Of a DNA stretch of 64,000 bases, positions 43,722-52,932 are shown piece after piece. A program made the position numbers and the translations under genes. The notes under the pieces are model-generated. The model was given only the letters and a program-made list of their open reading frames with translations. It did not search any database and was not told the DNA's origin. Position 1 is the first letter of the stretch. Each line of letters opens with the position of its first letter. The stretch comes from Deltaproteobacteria bacterium (GTDB lineage Bacteria > Myxococcota_A > Polyangia > GCA-2747355), in NCBI GenBank assembly GCA_020633415.1, contig JACKDQ010000002.1, positions 248,001 to 312,000 of the forward strand, read 5' to 3'.

Positions 43722-44714
43722 CTAGGGTCTTTCCTTCAAGAGCAGGTCGCCGGCAAGCAATTCGCCGATCGAACCGTCCGCGCGGCGGATCTGTAGTCCA
43801 CCGCTTGGCGTCAAACCGAGCGCTTTTACGCTGACCTGTTCGGCGCCTTGGCGGACCGTCACTTGCTCCCCGATCCAAGGGGCAAAATCGAGCCAGCGCT
43901 CGATAACCGGTTTGGCACCTTCGGACAGGTTTCGATCGACCCAATGCTCGAGCCGCTCGAGCAAGGTAAGTAGAACCTCTGCGCGGGAAAAGCGCCGCCC
44001 GGCAACCTGCGCCAACGACGTTGCGACCCCTTCGATCTCCGCAGGAAAGCGCCGCGCATTGACGTTCAATCCGATGCCGACCACAACGTAGAGCACACGC
44101 TCCACTTCGGCTCCGAGCTCGAGCAGAATGCCGCACAGCTTACGCCCACGCCAAAGTACATCGTTTGGCCATTTGACCAGCGGCTGTGCCTGCAAATAGT
44201 GCTCGACCGTCTCAGCCACGGCAACCGCACTGGCTAACGTCAAGGTCGACGCTGCGCTCGGCGCCAACTGCGGCCGAAACAACGCGGAGAAACAGAGGTT
44301 GTCCTTGCCGCTGTACCAACGCCGCCCCAAGCGACCACGTCCGGCAGTCTGCTTGCCCGCAACGACCACCGTGCCATCTTCCGCACCCTCAGCGGCGGCA
44401 CGCGTCAAGTAGCTATTGGTGGAATCTAGCTGATCGACAAAGAGGTATTCGTGACCTAACCGCCGCGTCGTCAGCGCGGCACGAACACGTAGTGGCTGCA
44501 GGTCGTCGGGCCACCGATCAACGCGATAACCCCGATTCGGCACAGCCTCGATCGTCCAGCCTTGACCGCGGAAACCAGCAACGCGTTTACCGACCGCGGT
44601 TCGGCTGATCCCCACTTCGCTGGCGATCGCCTCACCAGAGACAAACTCGCCCTGCGGCTTGAGTAGCTGCTGCAGGATCGCTAAGTCCTTGGGGTCAGCG
44701 CGATGAGTCGACAT
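43722..44714 (-). CDS. birA: Biotin-protein ligase / biotin operon repressor BirA
   Basis: This 330-residue BirA has an N-terminal winged helix (about 10-60, GEAIASEVGISRTAVGKRV) and a ligase domain with TNSYLTRAA, the biotinoyl-AMP loop GRGRLGRRW and KWPNDVLWRGRKLCG. A C-terminal SH3-like cap follows. It attaches biotin to acyl-CoA carboxylases, and the DNA-binding head suggests it also represses biotin genes. ATG 44714 overlaps the end of nadC by 20 bases, so it is coupled to nadC. Confidence 0.93.
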   Translation of the reverse strand: MSTHRADPKDLAILQQLLKPQGEFVSGEAIASEVGISRTAVGKRVAGFRGQGWTIEAVPNRGYRVDRWPDDLQPLRVRAALTTRRLGHEYLFVDQLDSTNSYLTRAAAEGAEDGTVVVAGKQTAGRGRLGRRWYSGKDNLCFSALFRPQLAPSAASTLTLASAVAVAETVEHYLQAQPLVKWPNDVLWRGRKLCGILLELGAEVERVLYVVVGIGLNVNARRFPAEIEGVATSLAQVAGRRFSRAEVLLTLLERLEHWVDRNLSEGAKPVIERWLDFAPWIGEQVTVRQGAEQVSVKALGLTPSGGLQIRRADGSIGELLAGDLLLKERP

Positions 44715-45558
44715 GTGCAATATCGAGTGCGATGTCGGCGGCGGGTGCTGAGTGGGTCAGCGCGCCAACGGAAATCAAATCGGCGCCGGCTTCGGCATAG
44801 GCGCGAACCGTCTCCAACACGACACCACCGGATACCTCGAGCAGCGCGCGACCGTTGTTGATCGACACTGCTCGCTCGACTTCTTCCGGCGACATGTTGT
44901 CCAGCAATACCAGCTCAGCGCCCGCACTAAGCGCCTCTTCGAGCTGTGTGAGCGTATCAACCTCGACCTCGACGCGCAGGCTATGGGGCGCACGCTCCCG
45001 CGCCCGGCGCACAGCTTCGCCGACCGCAGTCGCCATCAGATGATTGTCCTTGATCAGGATCCCCGAACTCAGATCTTGTCGATGGTTGCTTCCGCCCCCG
45101 GCGCGTACCGCGAGCTTGTCCAACGTGCGCCAGCCGGGCACCGTCTTGCGAGTGTCGGTGATCCGCGCCCTGGTCCCAGCCACCGCGTCGACATACTTGC
45201 GCGTTAGCGTCGCCACGCCACAGAGCCGCTGCAAGAAATTGAGCAACGTCCGCTCAACGGCCAAGATCTCGACAAGCGACCCCTCCAAGCGCGCAAGCGC
45301 CTGCCCGCCTTCAACGCGCTGGCCATCGTCCACGTCAAGCGCAAGATCGATCGATACGCCCGCTCGTCTGATCACACGCCAAGCGATCGCCGCACCACAG
45401 AAGATCAGCGGCTGCCGCGCTGTCAGGCACCCGACCGCCTGCCCCGCGACACCGCACGCCGCGGTTGTTGCATCACCGCCAGACAAATCCTCTGCCAACG
45501 CGAGGTCAACCAGTGCATCGACCATTGGCGAGCAGACCTCTTCAATCATTCGCGCCAT
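44695..45558 (-). CDS. nadC: Nicotinate-nucleotide pyrophosphorylase (quinolinate phosphoribosyltransferase) NadC
   Basis: This 287-residue enzyme converts quinolinate and PRPP to nicotinate mononucleotide in NAD synthesis. It shows EDLSGGDATT, the Arg/Lys-rich TRKTVPGWRTLDKLAV stretch, the GGGSNHRQDLSSGILIKDNH motif and the C-terminal SVGALTHS. AAGGAG lies seven bases before ATG 45558. It sits between a CPBP protease and birA on one transcript. nadA and nadB are not in the window. Confidence 0.95.
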   Translation of the reverse strand: MARMIEEVCSPMVDALVDLALAEDLSGGDATTAACGVAGQAVGCLTARQPLIFCGAAIAWRVIRRAGVSIDLALDVDDGQRVEGGQALARLEGSLVEILAVERTLLNFLQRLCGVATLTRKYVDAVAGTRARITDTRKTVPGWRTLDKLAVRAGGGSNHRQDLSSGILIKDNHLMATAVGEAVRRARERAPHSLRVEVEVDTLTQLEEALSAGAELVLLDNMSPEEVERAVSINNGRALLEVSGGVVLETVRAYAEAGADLISVGALTHSAPAADIALDIAHVDSSR

Positions 45559-45581
45559 CGGTCGCTCCTTCGATCACAGGA

Positions 45582-46376
45582 CTAAAAGAACATGACATGC
45601 AAAACCTCGCTGACGAGATTGCAGCTGGCGTGGAATAGCACCGGCGCCAAGATCGCGCCAGTCGCTTGTCGCAGCCAGCCGAACAGCAGCGAAGGGAAGA
45701 ACACCGCAAAGCGCAGCGGATTAAAATCGACGAGTACGTGACAGAGTGCGAAAAGCAGCGAGGTTGCGATCACCGCTACGCCGACCGACCCACCCGCGAA
45801 TCGACGCTGGACCGGCCAGACCCGCTCGAGTTTGGTCTGCAGATAGCCGCGAAAGAAATACTCCTCAGGCAGCGCCACAACGATCACTTGCGCGGCGGCC
45901 AGCTCGCCAAAGTTCGCCGGCAAACGAAAGCTGAGGTATCGCCAGCTGCCGACAAACCGGCGACAAGCGCGAACGTAGACGGCCAGCGACACCTTTCCCG
46001 CGTAGACTAGCCGGCAAGTCGTCCAGTAGAAATAGAACAGCCCGAGGACAAACAGTGGAAAGACGACCGCCGAAATCAGTGCGAAGTATATCAAGGAGCG
46101 TTTGATCGGCCGGTGCGTTAGGCCGTAGTCGTCGTAGTGCTCGCCTGCGCGCGAAACCAAGGTTGTCGGCAAATAGAGAAAAACGAATGCGATCAGCGCG
46201 TGCAGGTACTTTTGGATGAACGGCAGCACACGTCGCAGCTGCCAGAGGGCCGAGCAAATCGCCGTAGCGATCGCGAATACGCCGAGCGCGCCGAGCAGTT
46301 GGCCTCGGCGATATTCACCCTGGGGCTGGGAAGAACGTTCGCCGGCGGTCGGCGACCCGTCGTCAGCAAGCGTCAT
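45582..46376 (-). CDS. CPBP-family intramembrane glutamic protease (candidate myxosortase)
   Basis: This 264-residue protein has about seven to eight transmembrane helices and the three CPBP motifs: PEEYFFRGYLQ (EExxxR), FALCHVL and LFHASCN. These side chains form the active site of Rce1/CPBP glutamic proteases. Its gene follows, 30 bases downstream, one that ends in a MYXO-CTERM-like sorting tail. That pairing suggests it is a myxosortase that cleaves such tails. The function assignment is inference from adjacency. It precedes nadC by 23 bases. Confidence 0.8.
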   Translation of the reverse strand: MTLADDGSPTAGERSSQPQGEYRRGQLLGALGVFAIATAICSALWQLRRVLPFIQKYLHALIAFVFLYLPTTLVSRAGEHYDDYGLTHRPIKRSLIYFALISAVVFPLFVLGLFYFYWTTCRLVYAGKVSLAVYVRACRRFVGSWRYLSFRLPANFGELAAAQVIVVALPEEYFFRGYLQTKLERVWPVQRRFAGGSVGVAVIATSLLFALCHVLVDFNPLRFAVFFPSLLFGWLRQATGAILAPVLFHASCNLVSEVLHVMFF

Positions 46377-46406
46377 GGCAACCGGAAAGACAACGCCGCA
46401 CCGACG

Positions 46407-48833
46407 CTAGCTGCGGCGTCGACGCAAGCACAGGCCAAGGCCTAATAACAGCAAAGCAACATTCGCGCCTGCGGCTGGTAAGCCACCGAGCGCGCATCCG
46501 CCGGCTAGGCCCGCTTGGTCTGCGGCTTCTGAAGCCTCAGCCGATGACGGCAGCGCCCCGCGCACCGCGAGCTGTCGCACATTGCCGCTTTGGTCGCGCA
46601 GACGAATCGCCACTGCATCCGCCGGCAACATGCCGCCTTCGGGCAACACGCGATAATCGTCGAAGCCGAGCGCACCCTGCCTGCGCACGCTAACTTGCAG
46701 CGCCGCAGTCGGCGTAATCGCATCGCTGGCCTCCACCAGCACAGCCCCGGGAATCGCTCGCGCACTTCCGCTCGGCGCCTGTGTGTCGACCGTCACCATC
46801 AGCACGTGGGGCTCGGTTAACGTCTCGGGGCGATCAGCAACACGGGCGCGAATCTCCAGGCGATGCGGGCCCTGTAGCCAGAGTAACGGCGAGCGCACGG
46901 CAAGCTGCTCGGTCGGCGCCGCGCGGAACGTATTCAAAAATCCACCATCAACGCGATAGGTAAACTCCAGCTCCGACGCCGGGGTACCGTCTATCGCTAA
47001 GCCACTAACATCGATCCAAGCCGTTGGCGCGATCGTGCCGCGCTGGCCCACCGCAAAACGGCGTGTCGTGGGAAGCTCAAGCCGTGCCAGCGTCGGCTGC
47101 CAGGCTGCGCCCGCTGCGGCGCCCCCAAACGGCAGCTCTGGCGAAGGGGTGTTCGGCGTCGGGTTGGTCGGCGGCGGCGCGATCGCGAGCTTAGCGAACA
47201 CGCCCAGCAACTGATCGTTGTCCAGCGAGGTTAGCGAACCATCGTCAAGCTCTAGCTTGATACCGGCGAGCGTCGGCAACTCGATCGCTTGGAGCGAGGA
47301 GCCAACGAAACCGGCTGCGATGCCGAGCAACATCGGAAAGACGTCGGCAAGGTCTTGGGCGTTCTCGGTGAGCAACTCGTTGTTGATCACCCGGGCGCCG
47401 ACCAGCGCCTTTTCCAGGTCACCCAGCACCGGTAGCAGATTGCCGTTTGCGTCGGAGGTGATCACCATCGGCACTTCCAACGCACCAGCGACGGTCATCA
47501 GGCGAATGAATCTCTCGTGAACCTGCGCGTAAACATCGAGATTGAAGTCATCGAAGCGCACTGTCAGCAGCGGCTCGTCGATCACGATGTTGCCGCTAGT
47601 GTCTTTGTGGGTCTTGCCCTTGCCGAGCTTGATCGTCGGCGGCTGTTGCGGTCGCACGCTGATGCGAATCGGCACGCTCGCCCCCTCGGTCAGCGTCTTG
47701 AGCGAAGGGATCAGCAGACCGATGAAATCGCTGGTCAGCTGAGGAACGAACGTGTTGTCGACGTCCAAACAGAGCGCGCCGGCACGATACGCGGCGTAGC
47801 CTGCGTGCTCAAGCGCCTGCCGATGCACGCCGATACCGACATGGAACTCCTTGCCATCGGGCCGCGTATTGCCGCGCAGCGCATTCGAGCGGGGAATCGC
47901 TGCCCGCGTCGGCGGCCGGCAGCTCGCCCCCGGCGACTCGCAGTCGGGCGCACAGCCCGAGCGGGCCGCGGCGCGAGCACCGACCATACCCCCAACTGAA
48001 AAACCGAAATTTTCGGCCTGGCTGTAGCCACCGGCGGCGGTCAGATAGTCGAGCTTTTCCGGCGCGCGACGCACGAAATCGCTCATCAGCGTGGCCAAGT
48101 CGACGCGCCCCTCGTCGCCGGTTGGCAATTGTTGAATGATCGCATCGATCGCGTCGTTGGCAGCCTGCTTGACCTGCTTTTCCAACTCACCGCGGAAGAT
48201 CAAGCAGCCGATGCCGCAAACAATATCAAACTTAAGATCTGCACACTCGAAGTCGCCGAGCGAGGTGTCATGCCGCACGATCTTCAGGCGGTTTTGGTCG
48301 TTGGGGTCGGGATAAGCATCGATCGCGACCGTGGCTCGTACCGTCGAAATGCCACTGCGATCGGTCTTGTAATCGGCATCGCAACTGATCCAAAAACCGA
48401 GCTGCTGCCGCACCTTGATCTTCGCGGCGACCTTGAAGCGCACCTCGGCAACGACTCGGTTGGGTGCGACAGGATCGATCTTCACAGTGTCGAAGGTGAT
48501 CTTGCCGCTGCAATTGTCATTGGTCCCACAGCAGATCTCAGTGCTGGTACCACAGCCTTGTTTGGGGATTTCGATTCCGATCGAGCCATCGCTATTAACG
48601 GTGATCGGACAGGGAAATTGGGTGCAAGCCGCCGCGACCAAATCGGGAAACTTGGACTCAAGAAACCCAAAGGCCTGTTGGGACGCGCGAACTTGCATCG
48701 CGTTGTCGATACGCAGTGCCGCAGGGAAGCCACCGGGGATCGGTTCGGTCTGACAGCCCGCACAGCCCTGCGAACCGCAGGCGTTGACCCAGAACCCAAT
48801 GGCGAGCAACACCAGCAGATGTGCGGCTTTCAT
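46407..48833 (-). CDS. Lipoprotein with a MYXO-CTERM-like C-terminal sorting tail
   Basis: This 808-residue exported protein has a signal peptide with a lipobox-like VNACGSQGCAGC near residue 19. The long body (BPI-like strand/helix blocks such as IKVRQQLGFWISCDADYK) fits no family I can name with confidence. The tail reads GGCALGGLPAAGA, then a hydrophobic helix VALLLLGLGLCL, then RRRRS. Cys, transmembrane helix and Arg cluster are the three parts of MYXO-CTERM. GAGGAG lies five bases before ATG 48833. Having both an N-terminal lipobox and the tail is unusual. Confidence 0.8.
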   Translation of the reverse strand: MKAAHLLVLLAIGFWVNACGSQGCAGCQTEPIPGGFPAALRIDNAMQVRASQQAFGFLESKFPDLVAAACTQFPCPITVNSDGSIGIEIPKQGCGTSTEICCGTNDNCSGKITFDTVKIDPVAPNRVVAEVRFKVAAKIKVRQQLGFWISCDADYKTDRSGISTVRATVAIDAYPDPNDQNRLKIVRHDTSLGDFECADLKFDIVCGIGCLIFRGELEKQVKQAANDAIDAIIQQLPTGDEGRVDLATLMSDFVRRAPEKLDYLTAAGGYSQAENFGFSVGGMVGARAAARSGCAPDCESPGASCRPPTRAAIPRSNALRGNTRPDGKEFHVGIGVHRQALEHAGYAAYRAGALCLDVDNTFVPQLTSDFIGLLIPSLKTLTEGASVPIRISVRPQQPPTIKLGKGKTHKDTSGNIVIDEPLLTVRFDDFNLDVYAQVHERFIRLMTVAGALEVPMVITSDANGNLLPVLGDLEKALVGARVINNELLTENAQDLADVFPMLLGIAAGFVGSSLQAIELPTLAGIKLELDDGSLTSLDNDQLLGVFAKLAIAPPPTNPTPNTPSPELPFGGAAAGAAWQPTLARLELPTTRRFAVGQRGTIAPTAWIDVSGLAIDGTPASELEFTYRVDGGFLNTFRAAPTEQLAVRSPLLWLQGPHRLEIRARVADRPETLTEPHVLMVTVDTQAPSGSARAIPGAVLVEASDAITPTAALQVSVRRQGALGFDDYRVLPEGGMLPADAVAIRLRDQSGNVRQLAVRGALPSSAEASEAADQAGLAGGCALGGLPAAGANVALLLLGLGLCLRRRRS

Positions 48834-48863
48834 CAGCACTCCTCGGCCCTGAAAAGGCGGTTT

Positions 48864-48892
48864 ACTTTAGCTTTAGCCCGCCGAAGGAGCAA
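48864..48892 (-). promoter_or_regulatory. Promoter for the MYXO-CTERM/CPBP/nadC/birA operon
   Basis: On the minus strand, TTGCTC (48887-48892), 17 bases, TAAAGT (48864-48869), followed by about 24 bases to the likely start of the ribosome site. The -10 and the spacer are good, the -35 fair. Confidence 0.45.
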
Positions 48893-48952
48893 GGATGCTC
48901 TCTTTGAGACGAGTTACCATGCTGCAGCGCGGCATAGGCGCCATCGCCGCCC

Positions 48953-51900
48953 TTGCCGTGCCAAGCTGAGCGGTGTAAATCCCAACAGGTGCAACGGTTA
49001 TCCGCCCTAGTCTTGGGTGCCATCGCAGGTACCTTGGGTGCCATCCTGGTTTCAGCTGCCGAGATCTGGCAGCTGCGCAGCGCGCAGCTTAGCCCAGGAT
49101 TGATCGCTGCGATCGCCGCCGTGCTGCTGTCGAGCGGTGCTGCCTACGGCTCGCTCCTCGGACTATGGTGGATCGTTGCCGATCGCGCTGCGCGTTTGAT
49201 CCGTCCCAACGCGCCCAACGCCGCACTGCCCCGTGCGCTGTTGGCCGCGTTGACGCTCGCCTACCCGACGATCTGGCTGGTGCGCCAGCTCGCAACCGGG
49301 CGTCAAGCTGCGCAGCTGATCGGAACCCCACTGCGGCGCGGTCTGATCGCCGCGGCATTGCTGATGCTCGTGGTCGCGGCATTCGCGTTCGGCGTTCAGC
49401 TGGCGCGCAGGGCAAACGCCCGCCGGCGCACGGCGTTGCTCGTCGCGCTCATCCTCAGCTTGCTGACGCTCGCCCTCCATTGGGCCGACGCACAGCTCTA
49501 TCGCCGACTCTACGACTACCTTCACTACGCGCTAGCCTTGACCTACCTCAGCAGCGCCACGCTTGCTGCGCTGGCCTGGCTGCGAGCGCTTGGTCAACAG
49601 TGGGCTCCCAAGACAGCGCGGCTAAAGTTTACGGTCGTCATTGCGGTCTGTGCCTTGACGCTTTGCTGCTGGGTACTCGGTCGGCGCGCACTAAGCGATG
49701 ACGCCCGACGACGCTTCGTCGCTGCCGAGCAAGCGACAACCGTCGCTCATTTGCTGGAGTTTTTGCCGCTGCCAGCAGAGGACGAGCCGCCCGCTTTGGT
49801 CGATGAATCCGAACCCAACGACAGCGAACCTTCGACAGCGCGCTACAGCGGTGCCAAAGACGCCAACGTGCTGTTGATCACTATCGACGCATTGCGCCCT
49901 GATCATCTCTCACTACACGGCTACCGCCGCAAGACCAGCCCGCAGATCGACGCCTTGGCTCGACGCTCGATTCGCTTCAACACCGCCTACTGCCAGGCAC
50001 CTTTGACCTGCTATTCGATCCCTTCGTTGCATACCGGCGACTACCTCCGATCGTCGCTCTCGCTGTTACCCTCACCACCGCCAACGCTGGCCGATATACT
50101 GGCACCGCGGGGGCTCGCTACCCACGCGCTATACAACCGCAGCATCTTTTTTTGCGACGACAAGCGCGCAATGTCCTACGGCAGTCGACGCTTTGGTTTT
50201 CGCTCGGCGGATACCGAGCTACGACCGGCGGCGCAGCTGACCGAGCAAGCGCTCAATTACATGCTGCGCCGAAGAGACCGACAGTTCTTCCTCTGGCTGC
50301 ACTACTTCGACGTTCACGAGCCATATCTGAACCACAATGGGTTCGGTTACGGCGAGCGCGCGATCGATCGTTACGACAGTGGCGTCGCATACGTCGACCA
50401 CCACCTCGGCCGCCTGCTGCGTGGCGTGCGCCAGCTTCCACGCAAAACGATCATCATCTTAACCTCCGACCACGGAGAAGAGTTTGGTGAACATGGCGGC
50501 AGCTATCACGGTTCATCGCTCTACGACGAACAAGTCCGTGTGCCACTATTGATCGCCGTGCCTGGCCTAGCGCCGCGCGTCAGCAATACACCGGTACAAC
50601 TCGTCGACATCGCGCCGACGGTACTCGACCTGCTCCACATCGAACATCCGCCATCGATTCGCGGACGCTCGCTGCTGCCGCTGTTGCTTGGTCACAAGGA
50701 CGACAACCGCCCCGCCTTTTCGGAAGTCGACACCAAGAAGATGGTACGCGTCGGCAAATACAAGCTGATCCATGATTATCGGCGCAAGACCTACCAGCTT
50801 TACGACTTGGCGACTGACCCACGGGAGCAAACAAACAAGATCACCCAAGAGCTCGTCGTTGCTGGACAACTGCGCGGTCAACTGCAGGCGTGGTTCGACT
50901 CGCTGCGACGCGGTGCGAAGGATCGCGCCTCGGTCCCGCGGGCGATCGCATTGGGTCGACTAGGCGACCGTCGCGCGGTCAAGGATCTCAAGCAACTGCT
51001 GCTTTCCCCTGGGCAACCAAGCACGCGCCGCGCCGAGGCCGCACGGCTCCTTGGCAGACTGCAGGACAAGGCGGCGTTGCCCGCGCTGCGCAGCGCTACA
51101 TACGACGACGATCTCGAAGTTGCCGATGAGGCCGCGATCGCGCTTGGCGAGCTCAAAGACCAGGCGGCACGCGAAGCGCTGCAAATCACGCTCGAACACG
51201 CGGCGGGCTATCGGCGACTACGCGCAGCGATCGCCGCGGCGCGTAGCGGTGACACGCGTGCAACACCGGCATTGATCGAAGGACTGTACGCCGCCGACTG
51301 GCGCATCCAAAACCGGGCAGCTCACTACTTGGGGTTGGTCGGTGATCGTCGTGCAGTACCGGACCTGATCGCTATCGCCGAACAGCTACAGATCCGTTCG
51401 CGCGCCGCCCTGGCCCTCGGACGACTGCACGGCCGATATCCCGACCCACGCATCGTGTCCTATTTGCTCGAGCGAATTCAACGCGACGACCATGAGGATG
51501 TACGCCAGCGCGCGATCGCAGCGATCGCCTATAGCGGCGACCTAAGCACCACGAGCCAACTGATCGCCCAGCTGGGCAAGCGCGAGGAAGATGACCCCTG
51601 GATCGTCGAGGCCCTGGCACGCCTGGGCCGTCTGCAAAACGAATTGGCGGGCTTCGATTTGGGCAAGGCCAGCGATGCCGCCGAAGGCACGCTTAGCGCC
51701 TGCCAGCGCAACAACTCGCCATCAGTAGAAGAGTTCCTCTCCGACAGTCATTGCACGACAATCAGCGGTGACTTTAGCTGGCAGCTAGGCGCAGCGACCA
51801 CACCTGCAGCCGCGACTTGGCTATTGCGTGCACGGGCCGCGAACGCGGGGAAACTCACCCTGACGATCGATCAACGGATCGTCGGTTCGATCAAGCTGCG

Positions 51901-52042
51901 ACCCGGTTGGCAGAACTACCGACTCGCCGCCAACGGCATAACGGGCGGCAGTAAGGCACCCGTCAGGGTCTTGACCGATCCGCCGCAACCGCTGACGATC
52001 GACTACCTAATCGGGTTGCCCGCCCGCGAGAAGCGCGAATGA
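48953..52042 (+). CDS. Membrane sulfatase/phosphotransferase with HEAT repeats
   Basis: This 1029-residue protein has about seven transmembrane helices in residues 12-245. An alkaline-phosphatase-superfamily domain (about 300-610) follows, then HEAT repeats (about 660-900) and a beta-rich end. The first metal site is LLITIDALRPDHLSLHGY. At the position of the sulfatase Cys/Ser the sequence has Thr (T352 in PLTCYSIPSLHTG), as in lipid phosphoethanolamine or glycerolphosphate transferases. SDHGEEFGEHGG supplies metal ligands near 506. It probably acts on a cell-envelope substrate. The TTG start (48953) is weak; GTG 48989 is an alternative. The next gene overlaps by ATGA. Confidence 0.82.
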   Translation: MPCQAERCKSQQVQRLSALVLGAIAGTLGAILVSAAEIWQLRSAQLSPGLIAAIAAVLLSSGAAYGSLLGLWWIVADRAARLIRPNAPNAALPRALLAALTLAYPTIWLVRQLATGRQAAQLIGTPLRRGLIAAALLMLVVAAFAFGVQLARRANARRRTALLVALILSLLTLALHWADAQLYRRLYDYLHYALALTYLSSATLAALAWLRALGQQWAPKTARLKFTVVIAVCALTLCCWVLGRRALSDDARRRFVAAEQATTVAHLLEFLPLPAEDEPPALVDESEPNDSEPSTARYSGAKDANVLLITIDALRPDHLSLHGYRRKTSPQIDALARRSIRFNTAYCQAPLTCYSIPSLHTGDYLRSSLSLLPSPPPTLADILAPRGLATHALYNRSIFFCDDKRAMSYGSRRFGFRSADTELRPAAQLTEQALNYMLRRRDRQFFLWLHYFDVHEPYLNHNGFGYGERAIDRYDSGVAYVDHHLGRLLRGVRQLPRKTIIILTSDHGEEFGEHGGSYHGSSLYDEQVRVPLLIAVPGLAPRVSNTPVQLVDIAPTVLDLLHIEHPPSIRGRSLLPLLLGHKDDNRPAFSEVDTKKMVRVGKYKLIHDYRRKTYQLYDLATDPREQTNKITQELVVAGQLRGQLQAWFDSLRRGAKDRASVPRAIALGRLGDRRAVKDLKQLLLSPGQPSTRRAEAARLLGRLQDKAALPALRSATYDDDLEVADEAAIALGELKDQAAREALQITLEHAAGYRRLRAAIAAARSGDTRATPALIEGLYAADWRIQNRAAHYLGLVGDRRAVPDLIAIAEQLQIRSRAALALGRLHGRYPDPRIVSYLLERIQRDDHEDVRQRAIAAIAYSGDLSTTSQLIAQLGKREEDDPWIVEALARLGRLQNELAGFDLGKASDAAEGTLSACQRNNSPSVEEFLSDSHCTTISGDFSWQLGAATTPAAATWLLRARAANAGKLTLTIDQRIVGSIKLRPGWQNYRLAANGITGGSKAPVRVLTDPPQPLTIDYLIGLPAREKRE

Positions 52043-52932
52043 TCGCTGCCGATGCGCAGGCGCTGCGGTCGAACTCTCCGGCTGAGTCGCTGTTTTGGCG
52101 GCAGCTGCTGGTCGGTGCAATGCGACATCTCCCTCAATGGATGATCGATTCGCAGGTGCCGGTTTGGGCGACACTGTTTTATCTGCGGATGCCCGAGCTG
52201 CGCGACGCGATCACCTACAACCAGCGCTGGACCTGTCCCGACCGAAACAGCGGCGCAGTCGAGCGCGAACTGCAGGCCTGGCGTACCTTCCTCTGCTATT
52301 GTCAGCGTGTCGCTGCCGCGTACCGCACCTACACCGGGCGACCGCCACCACCCGCGCTGCGTTCAGCCAACCATCAGCGGCTCCGCGAAGCGATCGATCG
52401 GAAAACAGGCGTCGTACTGGTCACCGGCCACTTGGGCGCCTGGCAGCTCGGTCCTTACTTACTCGGTGCGTTGGATCTACCTCCGCTAACGATCGTGATG
52501 GCCGAGGAACCCAACGCCGAAACCCAGCGGCTGGAGCGCCACCTGCTCAGCAAACGGATCAACGTTCACTACCCGGGCAGCAGTCCGACAAGTTCGCTTG
52601 CGTTGTTGGCCGCCCTGCGACGCGGCGAAATGGTCGCGATGCAGATCGACCGCCCGCACTCGCGTTCGTTTCGCGTACCCCTATTAGGCGGACAAGCAGA
52701 GTTCGCCGCGGGTCCAGCAGTTCTCTCTAGCCTCAGCGGCGCGCCGATCATCCCGCTCTTTTTCCCGGTCAAGGATCGGCGACCAGAGGTGTGGATTGAA
52801 GGCCCGCTCGAGCCGCCGGCGGCCGACAACGCATCCCGTCGAGCAGCGACGGAGAGCATCGCGCTGATCTACGGCCAATACGTCCGCCGCTACCCAGAAC
52901 AGTGGCATAACTTCTACCGCTTTTTCCGCTGA
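52039..52932 (+). CDS. LpxL/HtrB-like acyltransferase with an altered catalytic motif
   Basis: This 297-residue lysophospholipid/lipid A acyltransferase-family protein has the GHLGAWQLGPYLLGAL region and the later QIDRPHSRSFRVPLLGG (family DRP..). In this family the active site is HxxxxD/E. Here the His (131) is present but the acidic residue is Gln 136 (CAG codon). It may be inactive, use another acid, or bind acyl chains without transfer. No N-terminal transmembrane helix is evident, unlike most LpxL proteins. Start and stop overlap the sulfatase and the ketosynthase genes, so it is part of one coupled set. Confidence 0.8.
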   Translation: MIAADAQALRSNSPAESLFWRQLLVGAMRHLPQWMIDSQVPVWATLFYLRMPELRDAITYNQRWTCPDRNSGAVERELQAWRTFLCYCQRVAAAYRTYTGRPPPPALRSANHQRLREAIDRKTGVVLVTGHLGAWQLGPYLLGALDLPPLTIVMAEEPNAETQRLERHLLSKRINVHYPGSSPTSSLALLAALRRGEMVAMQIDRPHSRSFRVPLLGGQAEFAAGPAVLSSLSGAPIIPLFFPVKDRRPEVWIEGPLEPPAADNASRRAATESIALIYGQYVRRYPEQWHNFYRFFR

